Source of the DNA: Patagioenas fasciata
Taxonomy: Eukaryota; Chordata; Aves; Columbiformes; Columbidae
Direction of reading: 5' to 3'
Length of the DNA stretch: 64,000 bases
Assembly (NCBI RefSeq): GCF_037038585.1
Contig: NC_092520.1
Span: 119,457,001-119,521,000 of the forward strand
Position 1 is the first letter of the stretch. The number at the start of each line of letters is the position of its first letter. Shown here piece by piece: positions 31,423-45,950 of the stretch. Position numbers and translations under genes: made by a program. Under the pieces are notes generated by a model that saw nothing but the letters and a program-made list of their open reading frames with translations, did not search any database and was not told where the DNA came from.

Positions 31423-34059
31423 ATTTCAACACATAGGCTGCATTGATAAAAGTGATCTTGTAGGAGTGCTGCACACATTTCTTTGTTGGGACCAAAGCTT
31501 CGTTCTTGCCAGTGGTTTACTGCAGAGAATTGGCTCATCCCACTTAGAAAAGGCTGCCATCCCAAAAAGGGAGCAAGGACAAACAGCACCGATGATCTCC
31601 AGTCTGCTAAAATGTACATCGCTGTGTCCATGAGAATAGTCTCAAAGTGGTGAGCACTGAGTGGGAAAAGGAAAGAGAAGACAAAAGGTAACTGTGCTTA
31701 CTGGTGTCACACCGTGTCACAAGACCTGGGAAGGATGTGGTCAGCATAACCACAGCCAAGAAATGCAAGTAAGATTGCCCTTACATGTTTATACACTAAT
31801 GTTGATCTGGGTATTGCCTTCCAAAGATGTAAAAACTAGAGAATGTAGGGACAACTAATGGAAAACAGCTTGAGTAAGTATTTCTTCACAGTAGCTGGCC
31901 ACAAAAATGGCTCACATACTCAAAGTATGCTTTTGGGATATGCATTTACACAAGCCTTGGAAGGAAGAACAAAATCCCTAGCTAGAATTTTCTTACAGGC
32001 TGTTTAATTTGAAAGACGACTGTACAAGCTGTTTCGTTCTGCTTGGGAGTGGTACAAACTGTCTTGTCACCTTCTCATCTCCTACAGAGTGGTCACAATT
32101 GCTGCTAAGGCCTTATGGGAGATGGCAAAACAAGTGCTCTGTGGCACCTCTGGGAAATTCAGGTTACTTTGTGATCTCAAAACTACTTTGAGGCAGTTGT
32201 GTTTGCAGGAATAGTCACTGCCTCCTCTACCCATCAAGAGCCTAGATCCAGCTTTCCTATTGCTTTTAGGAAAGAGGTGGATCACAGCTACTGAGTACTT
32301 ATTTACTGATGTGGCTGGTCTTGGGGTCACTTCATGAGTTTTCAGTAACTCGTCTCTTTCCTGAAGAAGACAGTAGAACCTAATAACATCATAACTATGC
32401 TGCTCCTGTGTTGGGAGGGATTGCGAGGTATCTGCTCTGTGTTAAACATCAACTAGCCTGCAAAGCCATATTAGGGATGTGAGACTGCTCTGAGAAGGGG
32501 CTATACTGTAATATGTGAGGGTGAGATTTTTGCCTGACTGAGGTCTTCCATCTGGTGAGTTATGAATTGTCATGAAGTGAAATGATGCTTTCCTACTACC
32601 GAGATGGATTTGGGGTTGCCAGAGTTGAACAGCCCTCGGAACCCTGTGTGGCAAGATTCACCCGTCAAGGATGAGCACTTGCATGCAACTCAGAAACCTG
32701 AGGTCAACAATGGTCCCTGGACGACGTCCCTGGTGATAGGTGCAGAGTTGGTTTCATCTTAGTATGGGTTTTGGTCTGATGGAATTACATCAGTAAACAG
32801 AGTTTTTACTAAATTGTCATTATAATCCTGCAGTTTTCTCTTACAGGATACCAGACCCTTAAAGACATGAAACACCCACATCACCCATGGCGAGTTAACT
32901 CTTGACAAGACCTCACAAGGTCTGTGGCTGGCACAAAAAAGCAATATAACAGATAGAAAAGGAGAAGCCAAAAAAAGCCAGTGGGCATTACTGGGTCTGG
33001 ACCTTTTAACAGCCCCGCTGATGTTGATGTGAGACATCTGTGTCATTCCCAAAGACACAAATGCTTCTTTCCCATGGAGAGTAAAAAGTCAGAAACAAAA
33101 ACTGCAAAGTGAGATGAAAGAGTGTCTTGTGAAATACACCTCTCCTCTGTTCAAGTCAAGTGTGGAGATGAAGATTTATGGTGAGATGTTCTTATAGGTG
33201 AGCTTATGGGAGCCAGCTATGTTTTAAAGAGCCTGGAAAGACAATGATTTTCACCAGTTTGGCAAATGTTGAGTGAAACTGCGGAAGTGGAGATGTTTCT
33301 GCTCAATGAGACTAACATGACAGATTCTGTGAAATGGGGCTGGGACACGTTAGGTAATGTGTAATATCATTACAACTTTCTTAGTAGAATTGTGTCTAAA
33401 GTATGTATCATTAATTATCATTATGTAATATTATTAATATACTCAAATGTGGACCAAAAATGGGAGAGGAATATGTAGCTTTGATGGGAAGAAAAAAACT
33501 TGTGAACCCCTATTAAACTTACTGAAAAATCATAAAGTCAATCTCCTTCTTTTATGAAAAATTCAGAAAACTTCCCAGTTTAAGCAAATTAGTTTTGTGT
33601 CTGCTAGAGTCATATTCTCTGCTCTGCTTCACACACAAAAATAATGGCCCATAACCCTATTTAAAACTGAGGTTTGCCTTGGCACAGACATGAGTGTAAC
33701 TATTCTGGATCAACTATTTTTCTTACTCCACTCCGGACCAGTGCAGGGTGAGCAAGTGGAGAAGGGCATACGTGGTGCAGAGGGATTAGAATTTGGATCC
33801 ACTCAGTATTTTTTTCTCTATGGAGATGAGAGATCTGCACAAATAAGGATTTATCTTTGTAACTGGCTCAGCTGAGTTATGATTAACCCTAAGGATATGG
33901 GATGACTTCTGAATATGAAGCTCCTTTTGTGCAATGAGTACTGTCTCATGCTTGTTTTGACGTATGTACTCACGCATAAAAAGGCGTTTGCTCTTGGAAT
34001 CAAGTCTTCTTATACAGAGAGTCACGTAATGGCCTTAGTAGCCCTTTTTGCATCACCTG

Positions 34060-34400
34060 GATGCTGTTCTTCTGTCCCTGGGCCCCTGAAGGAAGGTACA
34101 GGTGTCCAGCAGCTCCCTGGCCTGTGACGACAGGCAGCATTTGGCATGTGGCACAGCTGCGATGGCTGGGGGCTGTGGCCGAGAGCGAGAGCAGTGCTGA
34201 TCAGCCAGTGAATGCCACCTTTCAGGGAGGGCCCTGGGCTGAAAGGGTACCTTTGTTATCTGCGTCCCTCCCCAAACGCATCCCATGACCTGCTGCGTGC
34301 AGCCTTTCACAGCGGATGCCGGCACAGACAGCAGGGCTGGGATGCGTGCCTGTGTCCTTGCCAGCGGCGTGCTGTGAGCAAGGATTGAAAATTTGTGGGT
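34060..34400. other. CpG-richer, GC-rich patch
   Basis: Clearly higher GC and CpG density than flanks (e.g. GCCGAGAGCGAGAGC, GCAGCGGATGCCGG, CCAGCGGCGTGC). A 147-codon frame on the minus strand and a 75-codon frame on the plus strand overlap it; neither resembles a known protein. By position it could be a promoter or unannotated first exon, but nothing in the sequence proves this. Confidence 0.3.
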
Positions 34401-36639
34401 GCTCCGCCCTTCCATGCAGACCCCCCTGCTGCTCATGAGGCACGCTTGGTGCTGGGCTGTCCAGTGTGACAAAAACTGTAGCTGGATATGAAACACTCAG
34501 AGACCTCCAGTAGTGGAGTCCCTATAGAGTACAGGGTAGGTTTGTTTAATATCATTGGGGACTGAATGACAGGACCACAGGTACTGCCTTAGCCTCATCC
34601 TGAAATAAAAATATCATGAGGTTGGCTGCTAGAGATGGATTTCCTCTGGTTTTCCTTGCTGGAGCCCTACCTGGAGCAAATGCTTGTTCCCATGTACTCC
34701 AGAAAGTGAATCTTTCATATAAGTTCACTGGTTAACTGAGTTGATTTTTGTCAACCCTGGCATATATCAGCAGAGACTTCTTGGCTGGTCAGTTCAAGAT
34801 GGCAGATCAACATCCAGCTGTTAACTGTACTGTTCCCGTTCAGTAACTGCAGAGGAAGCCAACCAGCAACCAGTTGTCACACTCACTACAGCTGGATGGT
34901 TTGCAGATAGACTAGATTTCCCCCTCTCTCCCATGTCTTTTACCTTTCTGCTTTCCTTTCTGAAAAAAGTTATACTATTTCAGGTTGGTGTTGAGCAAAT
35001 GGACTTTTCTGTCCCTGTATTTTCACCAATTCTACTCACTTCCACTTCTCTCACCATCCTTCTCCTCTGCAGATCTCATCTTTGTTGCAGACAGGCCCTC
35101 GGAGGGGTAGGAAACAAGAGGAAGAGCCAAGAGCACACAAGTAGAAAAATGACAGCTAGATGAGAAAGGAACAGATGGGGCAGATGAGGCACAGCTGGAC
35201 TGGGGATGCAGCTACAGGGTGGTGAATGTGGACACCTGCCTTAGGGGAATCAAATAATTCCCAGTTAGAAATACCTCTTGCAAAGGCATCTCCCTCTTCA
35301 TATTCATTGTGCAGGAGATGTAGACATCTCCCTCTGGGGAATCCAAAAAGCTTAATCTCTCCTAAACCTAGGTGTCTAGCATGAAGGTGTCCACATGTGA
35401 ACTCACAGAATCATAAAATCATTTAGGGTGCATGTGCCTATTCTCCCTATTTTGGGATCCAGAGGCTTAATCAACGCACTTGATACATTCCAAAGAGTTT
35501 TTAATTTCATCCTGAAGTGGACATTTGGCTGTGGTTGGGATGTCCCTTTCTCACCCCAGTGACTGCATTGACCCTGCATCTCCAGGGACTACAAGTGGGA
35601 ATTTAGACCTGTGGCTTTTATGTAGACACCTCACGTTTCCCAGCATGAATCCCTTCCTACTACAGGCTAGGATGATTTGTCCATTAGTGGTGCCTGTAAC
35701 TTTATTTGAAGAGTAGGAGAGCAGTCAGGCTAGACCCCCACCTTTCACTCAGCGACGGCAGCACAGTGGGAGGGGATGAGATGGTGAGTGGATGAGTCAA
35801 TCCTTCCATGGGTGGAGGGCACCCCGGCGGTCTTCCCCGCTGCCCCCAGCCCTCAGGCTGGGCAGGCTGCAATCTCCTGCCTGGAAAATCCATCGGAAAT
35901 GCAAAAGCCTCTCTCTGCTGGTCTGAGCTATGTGAACTTCACACAACAGCCAGCCTGTTTGCAGGCACATTATTTATTCCCCACTCACCAGGAAATACCC
36001 TCACTTCTACTGCTAGGTGTCCAACTAAAGGTTTAAAGGAAACAGATGCAAAAGGATGACTTTTATTTCTCATTTCATTAGAGTGCATGAAGTTGCCTAT
36101 TTAACATATAAACTTCACAGGAAGCATTTTTTTCAGCTTGGGATTTTTGCCTGGCCTTCTGCTGTTAGTACGGCAATCCCAGTGATGTAGCACTGATTAA
36201 ATTAGGTCATGAATATCTGATGAACTATCGTGGCAAACAGGATAGCCTACATCCCTTTCATGTGTGCGCTCTTGAAATACTACCATTACTATGCAGATCA
36301 GCAATGTCTTACTCTGTCCTTATCCTGTTTGTTGTCTCCTGTGCTGTACATCATTTGTATAGAGGGAAATTTAATCTCTTTCTGTGTTTTTATAGCATCT
36401 CCTACTTTGGGGTTCTCAGCCATGGCTGAATTGTCCAAGCAAGAGAAACACAAATAGACTACTATAAAGTTGGAGGCAAATAATTTATCTTAGTAAAGGG
36501 ATTATTTTCTTTCATATCAGAATAATCTTTGAAAGGAGAACTGGATTCACTTGTCTTCATAAAATTGTATGGGAGTGAACATGTATGTTTATATTCTATC
36601 TGTAACTTAATATTTTCATGGAAATTATGTTTTCTGTGT

Positions 36640-37965
36640 CAGTCTTCCGTGCCTGGCAAAATTATGGAGAAGATTATTCTGTGAATTATTGAAAAATACC
36701 TGAACTACAACACAGTCATTGCTCCCATCCAGCATGGGTTAATGAGAGGAAAGTCTTGCTTGACCAACTTAATTTCATTCTATGACAACGTTACCCACCT
36801 GGTTTACCACGGGAAGCCTGTCAATGTGATCTTTTTGGATTTCAGTAAAGCCTTTGATACTGTCTCTCACAATATTCTCCTGGACAAGATGTCCAGTATA
36901 CAGCTGCATAAACACACAATGCAGGGGGTGAGCAATTGGCTCAAAGGGTTCTAGTAAATGGGGTTATGTGGGGCTGGCGACCAGTCACTAGCAGGGTTCC
37001 GGAGGGATCCATCTAAGGGTCAGTGCTCTTCAACGTCTTCATAAATGACTTGGACACACGACTTGAGGGAATACTAAGTTCACCAATAACACAAAATTGG
37101 GAGAAGCTGTCAACACTCTTGAGGCCAGAGGGGCCCTGCAGAGGGATCTGGACAAACTGGAGAAGTGGAAAATCATCATTCACATGAAGTTCAACAAGAC
37201 CAAGTGCCGGATTTTGCATCTGGGACATGGCAACCCTGGCTGTACATACAGACTGGGGACGAGATGCTGGAAAGCAGCTCTGCTAAGATGGATTTGGGGG
37301 TTCTGGTTGACATCAAGTTGAACATGCGCCAACAGTGTGTCCTGGCAGCCAAGAGGGCCACCTGTGTCCTGGGTGCATCCAGCACAGCATTGCCAGCTGG
37401 GCGAGGGAGGTGATTGTCCCGCTCACCTGCGGCTTCACCTGGAGCACTGTGTGCAGTTCTGGGCAACACAGGATAGAAAGGATATAAAGCTACTGGACAG
37501 TGTCCAGAAGAGGGACATGAAGTTGGTGAAGGGTTTGGAGGGGAAACTATATGAGAAGAGACTAAAGTCACTTGGTTTGTTCAGCCTGGAGAAGAGGAAA
37601 CTGAGGGGAGACCTCATGGGGCTACAGCTTCCTCACAAGGGGAGGAGGAGGGGCAGGTGCTGATCTCTTCTCTCTGGTGACCAGTAACAGAACCCAATGG
37701 AATGGCAGCAAGATGTGCCAGGGTAGATTTAGGTTGGACATAAGGAAAAGGTTCTTCCCCCAGAGGGTGGTGGAGCACTGGAACAGGCTCCCCAGGGAGG
37801 TGTCACGGCCCCAAGCCTGACAGTGTTCAAGAAGAGACTGGACAACACCCTCAGACACATGGCGTGAACTGTGGGGTTATCAAATGCAGGGACAGGAGTT
37901 GGACTCGGTGATTCTTGTGGGTTCCTTCCAACTCAGGACATTCTATGATTCTATGACTCTAAAAA
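36640..37965 (+). mobile_element. CR1 LINE, + strand, long but decayed
   Basis: About 1.3 kb of CR1 from within reverse transcriptase to the 3' tail. The RT stretch VIFLDFSKAFDTVSHN is intact near 36830-36870; the rest is broken by frameshifts and stops across several frames. It ends TTCCAACTCAGGACATTCTATGATTCTATGA. ATG-led frames in 36.7-37.9 kb on either strand belong to it. Confidence 0.95.
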
Positions 37966-40900
37966 GGCCCATCTGATGCTGGCAGGTCTCTTGCCACACT
38001 AGAGCAGTCAGGGAATAGTGGTCCTGTGATCCTGGGGATAGGTATAAATAGATTTGCATTCTCAAAACATGACGGGGTACTTCTTAAGTTATAGAGTTGT
38101 AAATAACTTCCTAGAGCCTAAGGTACTGTCACCTTGGTGTTTGCAGTCAATTAGATTAAACTGGAACTTAATTTACAATAAAAGAGAATCCATTATATGT
38201 GCTCTACAATCTTAAATTAAACTACAAACTAACATTGAAAAACACACTTTTAGGTGATTAAGTACCTCCAGCAACAGCACAAATGGAACATTTTAATAGA
38301 AATTGCATAGTGGTTCACCTTATATCGCATTTCCTCACCAGACTTGTCTAGTAAGAACTTGTCTCCAGCAGCAAGAGAGAAGAGACGAGCCGTGGTTGTA
38401 CATCCATGATGCACATCAAATGAGAACATTGCAGATAACTATTGATGAACTCATGGATAATCCTGAAGGAGCTGGAAGTGTTCAGCTCTGCCTTGAATCT
38501 TAGGTCAAAAATGGTTACTTGTCTTTGAAGAGCAATTGCTTCTTTAGGAAGGCTCAGCAAGCAGAAACCATCATTACTACTTAATGCAGTTCTTCAAAGC
38601 AAAATGTCAATAGCATCATTCTCTTTGTGAAGAATGAATTTTGTATTGTTTTCTTTTGTGATATTCTGCTTGTAACTGTCATATTAATTCAGCATCCGTT
38701 TCTCCAGTTGGCAGTTCACACTGTATAGAGAGTGTAGATTATATTATCTTTTATCAGCTTTTTTTCTGATACAGGCAGAAAGAGTTTGGCTGTTGTAGTG
38801 CTTAATTAACATTGCATTGAGTACTGCAGTGTTATTCGTAAATCTTTGAAATTCCAGTATAAAGAATGAGAATGTTTGTCAGGAGAATCTTTTCAGTACT
38901 TTCTGATGGCAGAAAAAGAGAATTTACTTTTTCTCCCAGCTTTCATATACGACCAGTTTTTCACAGCAAGAACTGTTAAAGCTGCTCTTGTATAACTTCT
39001 GTGGCCACTTAACAATGGTACTTTCACCCTGTTCTTCTCCTGCCTCCTGCTCAAGCTCAGGGCAGCACGTGAAGTGCCTGCTCAGTGAAGCTAAGTGTGG
39101 TCTGTATACTCCTTTTCTCTTTGCCACTTGTTACAGCCACCTCGGGCTTGGGAAGAGCTGCGTTTGGGCAGAGAGTAACGGGTGCTGGGAGTAAGTCGAG
39201 TGCTCGTTCCACACTGAAATCACATGATGGCAAATCTGGGAATTCCTGCTTCATTTATGAGTGTGCACAGGATGCAATGTCACTCTCTCCCCATCCAGAG
39301 ATGCTTACTACAAAGGACTGAGCTGAATTCCACAGCAACAAAGTCATTTACCCAAATAAACTCTCCATTTGGAAAACACCAGACATCTTGCAGCTTCCTC
39401 AGATGAAACATTTCTTCTATTTTTAACATCTGTACACCTTCATTTCTTTTTTTCTTTTTCATTTTAGAGGTTTTTATTTTCAAACAAAAGAACCGCTTCA
39501 AGAATTCTTCAGAAAAGCAGGTAAAATGCATTTTTTTTCTACAATAAATGTTTTCTGGAATAGTTTAATGCATTTCTGTTATTTTGAGAGGAAGAGTTTT
39601 AATATGTGCAATAAAATATTACGTATTAAAAGTTATTCAAACTTTGCGATGCAGGGTCTCTGAACAGCATTTATATGTACCTGAGCATTCAGCATTTTAA
39701 AACGTCAATGAGCCACATAAGGTATATACTATAGTATTTAATAGTTCTTTTACTTAAATTTTCTTTTACCTTTACATTGTGTCAAACATTAACTTTCCCC
39801 TGAATATTAAATATATAAAAGACTGAACTTTCCTTAGATTGTAGATTCTTTAGGTACTCAAAATTACAGTGATTTTTAATGTGTTTTTTTTTTTTGTGCC
39901 TCTTATTTATGTGTAAGGGAAGTAGTTCAGGCTTACTTTTTGGGCTAGTCTGCAAAACATGAACCTTCATATTTAAAATCGATGTTTAGTTTTGTGTGTT
40001 GAGATAACACATTGATGTTGTGGAGTGAATACACGTCTCAAGTGAACTGACTTAATGAATAATGAATGAAGCAGGTATATGCTGCCATTACTTCTCTGAA
40101 GCATTGCTTTTCATGGATTTTACTCATCTTGGCTGTATTTGTAACAAGCTGTTGTGATTTTTCCAGTCATCTTGCTAGAGTAGTCTGCCAGCCAGAGAGC
40201 AGTCTGCTGATCGACAATGGGCTGATCTGTCCTGCACAGCCCTGCATTTGCTGCAGGAGGAAGAGGGTGAAACTATCCCACTTCCCAAGAGCTTGGGATG
40301 TTCCAAATTAGCTGCGAATGTTTGGTTTTCAATGAAACTTAAGGCAAGAGGTCAAGGAGACCTGTTACTTTAATGTAGCTGTATTTGCAGGGAGTGTGGG
40401 GGGGCAATACTCATATATACATATATTTTTGAGGATAAAATCTATTACTCATTTAAGACAGATGTTGAAGAGCTGCTGCTTTCAAGAGATGTGGTTCAAC
40501 TGATATGTAGGATTTTTTTTTATTATTTCTTAATATAGTCATAGATGGAAAACAGATGCTTATTTGCTGCCTGAACTCTCACCAAAAAAGCTGGTGTTCC
40601 CACATGCTGCCGTCAGCATTCCTGGCACCTTCATGAGGGCAGCTCTTGAATTGTTGCTGAAAGGTTAGTTTTCAATGCAGACTTTGATCCATTGGTGGGA
40701 GGCTAAACTGGACCTCGTCAGTTGTCTGTTGAAGCATCCATGTGCTTTCTTCTGAGTTAAGCAGGTCACCCTGTATTAGTCTTAAACATCACTGGAACAA
40801 AGAAGGGAAACCGTGGATGTCGGAATTGCTGACATTTAGAGCTGAACAGGTCCTGACGAGTTAATGAGAAGATTTGTCTGGGTTATTGGCTTTTCCTACA

Positions 40901-43194
40901 GCTAAATCTAGGAGGAGAAATGGTTCCTCACCGCAAGGCTTTGGGGATGCTGTTTGAGTAGAAAGAGAAGAAATATTTAGTCTTGTGGTCATGTGAAACT
41001 GATGTCGAGGGACAAAAAGGCAAGAGCAGACTGTTAGTCTATGGGATTTGCATATGATTTTCCCTTCAGAAGGTGTGTTAAATAAAGCTATAACCGACCA
41101 GGAAAACTGAAATATTTAAACTTTTGCCCTCTTCTTCACTGGTAGAGAAAAAGGTACAAAAGGGATAAAACATATCACATAAGAAGAACCTTGTTAGTCT
41201 GAGACAATGCAACAATTATTTCTATAATGCTTCCCAATAACAATAGCTGCAGAAATACTGAGAAAATCCCCCACAGTCTGGTGATTTTTTTTTTTTTTCT
41301 TTCTGTGACTGGGTGCTTTTGCCAGATCACATTTTCCCCTGAGGATTAACTTTGAACTGCCAATTAAAAGTTATTGCTAAATCCTGTTACAGCAGAAAGC
41401 CTTCAGGTTCTTACTGTTAAGACTTGGCCGTTGTTACTCTCGCAGAATAGATTAAACTGCTGGAGTGTTGGTAAATTACTTTTGCAGACTAGCCACATAG
41501 CCAATATATTTTTTAGGGGAAGGGTAGCAGCTGTATTCAGTTCACGATATTTCACTCAATTAAAAACAAAGGGAAAAAAAAATCTGAATTTGAGAAAAGA
41601 GCAAATATCACCACATTGTGTTAACAGTGCATTAAATTTTGCCTATTGATACAGTGATAACTCCGTTTCTTCTTCAAGAGCTTTACAAAACCCCATCAGC
41701 CTGCCCTGCTTTGAAAAGAAAATGGCTGAAATCTGTGTACCAAAGGTTAGGTGACCTTTCCTACAATTTTTTGGCAATGGAGCTAGAACACTGCAGTAAT
41801 CCTACTATTTTCTGAAAGGCACACGCTGTGTGTGTCACTGCTCTGAGTGGGAACAAATGGAGCATTATCTCAGAAACCACAGTGTGGTAATGGTTGGCAG
41901 ATGTTTGCTTTTTTAATGTGGTCACTGTAGGATCATTACCCACTCTAAAACATGTGTGTCCAGCCAGGAACAGATAAAACAAGAAAGAAGAATGAACCCA
42001 CTGATATTTTCATTTGCCTGAGAGAAGAAAAAAACCATTCTGTGTTCATTAGAAGAGCTACGTAGTGCTGCCAAAGTGATCCGTTCACTCCAAGATGTGT
42101 GGAAGACACTGTATTCAGCCATAAATCGACATTTTGGCTTTCATGTTCTTTGCATTTCCACATTTTAGCTCTGATCCTAGACCTGTGATCTTGTTGAAAA
42201 TATTGAAATTCTTAATCTCTGCAGGAGTATAACCGCATCCAGCATTTTCCTGTCAAAAAGAGCAGAAAAAGTCTTTTTAAAGGAAAAATGATAGCCTGGA
42301 ATGAAAGTTGCATTCCTGTTCAGGAAATGAGTGGATAAACCTGCTTCTTGCAGGGTACAGGATCTTCTTGTTGATTCATGAAATTTTCTAGCACACATTA
42401 ACTTGTTTTGAAGCCATCTTCATGACACCTATTGAGAGACTTAGGCTGGCAGAAATCCTTTTGCAGCATTTAGTAGGTTTAGGTACTATATCTGTGGTAT
42501 TTCAGGAGCCTATAAAAAAGAATAAAAGAAGTACCAAAGAAAGGACTTCGATAATTGGTAGCACCGGGCACAGTGGAGATTTCTGGGGCTCTGGTGCAAA
42601 AGGTACCTGATCCAGGGGTTGTTGAATTCTCATAAAAGACTCTCATTAGCTATGGGACAATGGTATGGAGGCATCTGTCCACAGGTTTTTTTTTTGTCTG
42701 CTTGCCATTTTCCAGCCTTCCCCCTCACGGACAGCAGGTAGCCTTATCTTCTTCCATGGTCATATGTCACTGCAGAGGAAGTATCAGCAGACTCAACACT
42801 GTAGAGTTCTCATTTGGTGCTCATTGACTCTTACTAGCTTGCATAGACACATGACTTCTTTTACTCTCTTGGGAGGGCTAATTATTGTTGCATTTATCTG
42901 ATCTATGAAACTACCAGCATGCTATGCTTGAGGTCTTCTCTAACCATTTCTCTTCTCTGACATGAACTGCTTGCAGCAGAGAACTTCACCTCTTTCACAC
43001 ATATCATTACAGTTATTAGTTTAATTTGACATAAAAAATCGATCTGCTACGTTTCTGTTTTAGTTAAATAAAGCATCTTGGCATGATGGGCCTTATAACT
43101 TGTAATTTCAAAACTGATAACAGCATTGATTATTCTTTTTCAATAGATTGAGCTATGATGTCTCTGGTTGCTTCACACAAAGGGACAGCAGGGT

Positions 43195-43262
43195 ATTTTT
43201 GTTTGTTGGTTGTTGTGTTGTTTTGTTTGTTTGTTTGTTTTGTTGTCGTTGTTTGTTTTTTT
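43195..43262 (+). repeat. GTTT/GTT-rich simple repeat
   Basis: Imperfect tandem GTTT and TTG units over about 68 bp (TTTGTTTGTTTGTTTG with TTGTTGTCGTT interruptions). Confidence 0.9.
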
Positions 43263-45360
43263 CCCCTGCTAGCTCCCAGCTATTGAATTCTGCTTAGCCC
43301 CAACAAAACTTTCTGCTAATATTGCTGTGGTGTTGCAGCTTGCAGCTCAGCCACGGAAGGTCTGGATTTGGGGAATGAGTTTGTGCCTTATTCAACTACT
43401 GCCGCAGCTGGGCTGCAGTTCTCAGCAGCCTCACAGAGGTTGCTCACACAGAGCTCTTCTCCCTCAGGATTAGAGTTGGTGCCATCAGTGTTCCCTGACT
43501 GAAATAATGACCCCTGAGAAATGTTTAGTCATATATCATGGAGAGAGACTTGCTCGTGCTGGGGTGCTCTGGGGCTGTCCCAAAGCCAGAGGCTTGTTCT
43601 GGTCTCAGGCCTTACATTGAACTATGAGGTGTTTTCCATTATTCACGAGGTCGTTTGTTAAAAATCTCATTTTTATTTATCTGTTGTCAAACCAGAAGGA
43701 ACTGAAGCATACACTTCCCTCCCAGTCCGGTGTCAGAAAGCCAATACAGTTACATGATTTCTTTTGGATTTGTGATTAGCGTGGATTTGTTAATCACTGC
43801 ACAGGGAAGCGGTTGCCCCAGGAGGCACAAGGCACAGCTGGGGTGTATTTAGGTCTGTGTGAGGAGCAGCAGCAGGGTGAGCACAGCAAAGGGCCTCTTC
43901 CAGCTGCATGATGAGGGAGCAGCTTCAATGGGGATGCAGGAAGTTCAATGGAAGGGCGTGTGTTTGAAACTAAATCAAAGCAGAAATGTAAGTGGCGCCA
44001 TTCCCTATTCCTTGAACAGCCCCAAAGAGTGTTTATGGGTGATTTTCCCTCTGAAAGAGCTTCAGCGGAGTAATGAAATGCAGAATTTTGTAATTGCTTG
44101 TCCTAGAAATACATTTTTGCTGCGTGTTTGCAGGTTTATAAGTTTGTAATTTCATTTTTGAGCAGAACACCTCCATTGGTTAAAATGCTTAATGGAAACT
44201 GTATTTAAGTCATAAACGCCACAAATATTTAAGCTTTTTTTTTTACACGTTCTTGTGAACGGGGCAGTGTTGAAGGTGAAAAATGCCAGAAGATACAAAT
44301 TGGAGAGATGTTGCAGCTGTTCAGGATCTAGCACTAGTCTCAAACTACTACTACTCTTAAAGCGCAGCCTCTCCTATGCCCAACATTAATTATAACCTAT
44401 AGTCATGTGCATAGCTGAGGCAATATCTCTTCATCTGTAGAGACATCATCCAATAATTGTATTACTATGAAGGAGCCATTTCTGTGTTTGCAGATCTGTC
44501 TCTAGTGAGTGATCTTTGTGAACAGTGTCTGTTAATTTTGGTCATGGTTGCTTTTTGCAAGGAGACTTAATTTCAGTTCCTAGTAGAATTCATGTTATAG
44601 AAGCTGCTGCAAATTTCACAATACTGTGGAGATTTCATGATAGATGAATAGCATAGAAAAAATTTACATCAAGCTAACCAGAGTTCTTTAGACAGAAGTA
44701 TGTGTCATTTATCATCAGTAATGTTGATACCATAAAGCACTTTTGAATATTTGCCATTTGTATTTAGGAATGTATGCAGGAAGATGTCTGGTTATGGGGG
44801 TTGTTTAAAGCAAGAACAGTTTCAACTTTTTAGTAGCTCTGGCAATATGTTTTCTTTTAGCTTTTCAAAGACACAATGCACCTTCATAAACCTATTAATT
44901 ATCTTCTAATTTCCTGATTAGGTAATAAAAATTTCTTGTTCCATCTCATCAGTAGCAGGGAGAATTTTACCTGGCAGTCATGAAGGGCACTGGGCTAATT
45001 ACAGGGCCTTCAATACAAATATCACAGAAAAATTGTAAAAAAAAGCCAAAGTGAGCCTTGGGGTAAATGTGAATGAGACAGCTGTGTGCCTTAGAGCTAA
45101 AGCTCCCGAAAATCGACGAGGGAGGGAGAGGCAGAGACACTTCAGCAGTGCTTCTGTAGGAAATGAAGCAGTTGGACACACTCACTAATAAGCACAAGGA
45201 AACTTACTAGGAGAGCCTTAACTACCCTCAAACACGGCTCAAGCTTCAGACAAAGACCTGACTTTTTAAACAATAAACTCAATCTGGTAGTCTGTTGGAA
45301 GCAAGAGGCCCTTAATTTTTTGTGCTGACATCTTCTATTTGCTTTTATAACTGCTAACAC

Positions 45361-45383
45361 TTTTTTTTTTTTTTTTTTTTTTT
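45361..45383 (+). repeat. Poly-T tract
   Basis: Uninterrupted run of 23 T. No retroelement was recognised next to it. Confidence 0.9.
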
Positions 45384-45950
45384 CAAAATTGACACTTTTG
45401 TTCCTGTAAGCCCTTGCTTGGTTTACTTTAAAATTTTATAGCACACCAAATGGGACTCATTTAATTTACAAACTCTTGTTTCACCCTGAAGAAACAATTT
45501 CCCATTGAAATTATTTTTTGTGGTCCATTGCACTAAGAAGCTCAGAAGCACAGGAGAAGAAGTGCTTGACTATTGTCAGTAGTGGAAAATTATCTTTCAT
45601 CTGAGCTGGAGATCGGCAAACTTGCTGTCCATGGATGACCCTTCATGCAACAGTTGTAGGGAGGCTCTGGTAGAGCAGGCAGTCGGGGCAGATTGGTGTA
45701 GGAAATGGGGTTTTATTCATAAATCCTCATCTCCTCAAACAGTGCGTTTTGCATCCAGTTACTCCTCAGACTGTCTGTGTCTAACCAGGAATTCCCCGTT
45801 GCCATCTGAGGAACTTTACATAACGGTCAGGCCGGTCAGCTGAGATGCAAGCGTCAGCCAAACGCTCTCGCTGCTGTCATGTGCGCTGGGGCCTGACCCT
45901 TGCTTGGTACTGCTTGCTACAGGCATCGCCAGCTTGTTTTAAGCAAAGAT

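Larger units (their letters stand above)
29926..36630. other. Intergenic DNA with no supported gene
   Basis: About 6.7 kb. It includes a MIR-like scrap (31.36-31.42 kb), AT-rich sequence at 33.36-33.44 kb, a CpG-richer patch at 34.06-34.40 kb and a GC-richer patch at 35.70-35.90 kb. No OCA2 or other protein exon could be recognised. Confidence 0.65.
37966..45950. other. Intergenic DNA with no supported gene
   Basis: About 8 kb, AT-rich. It contains simple repeats (GTTT-rich 43,195-43,262; poly-T 45,361-45,383), an exon-like segment at 39,468-39,520, and an M-box-like TCATGTGA at 40,989-40,996. No convincing protein or RNA gene. Confidence 0.65.

Noticed and set aside
34053-34496. 147-codon minus-strand open frame
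   Set aside because: It coincides with a GC-rich patch where stops are rare; the translation shows no domain or conserved pattern.
35403-35430. AGAATCATAAAATCATTTAGG as a minus-strand CR1 tail
   Set aside because: The match is under 30 bases with no CR1 body behind it, so it is too short to call.
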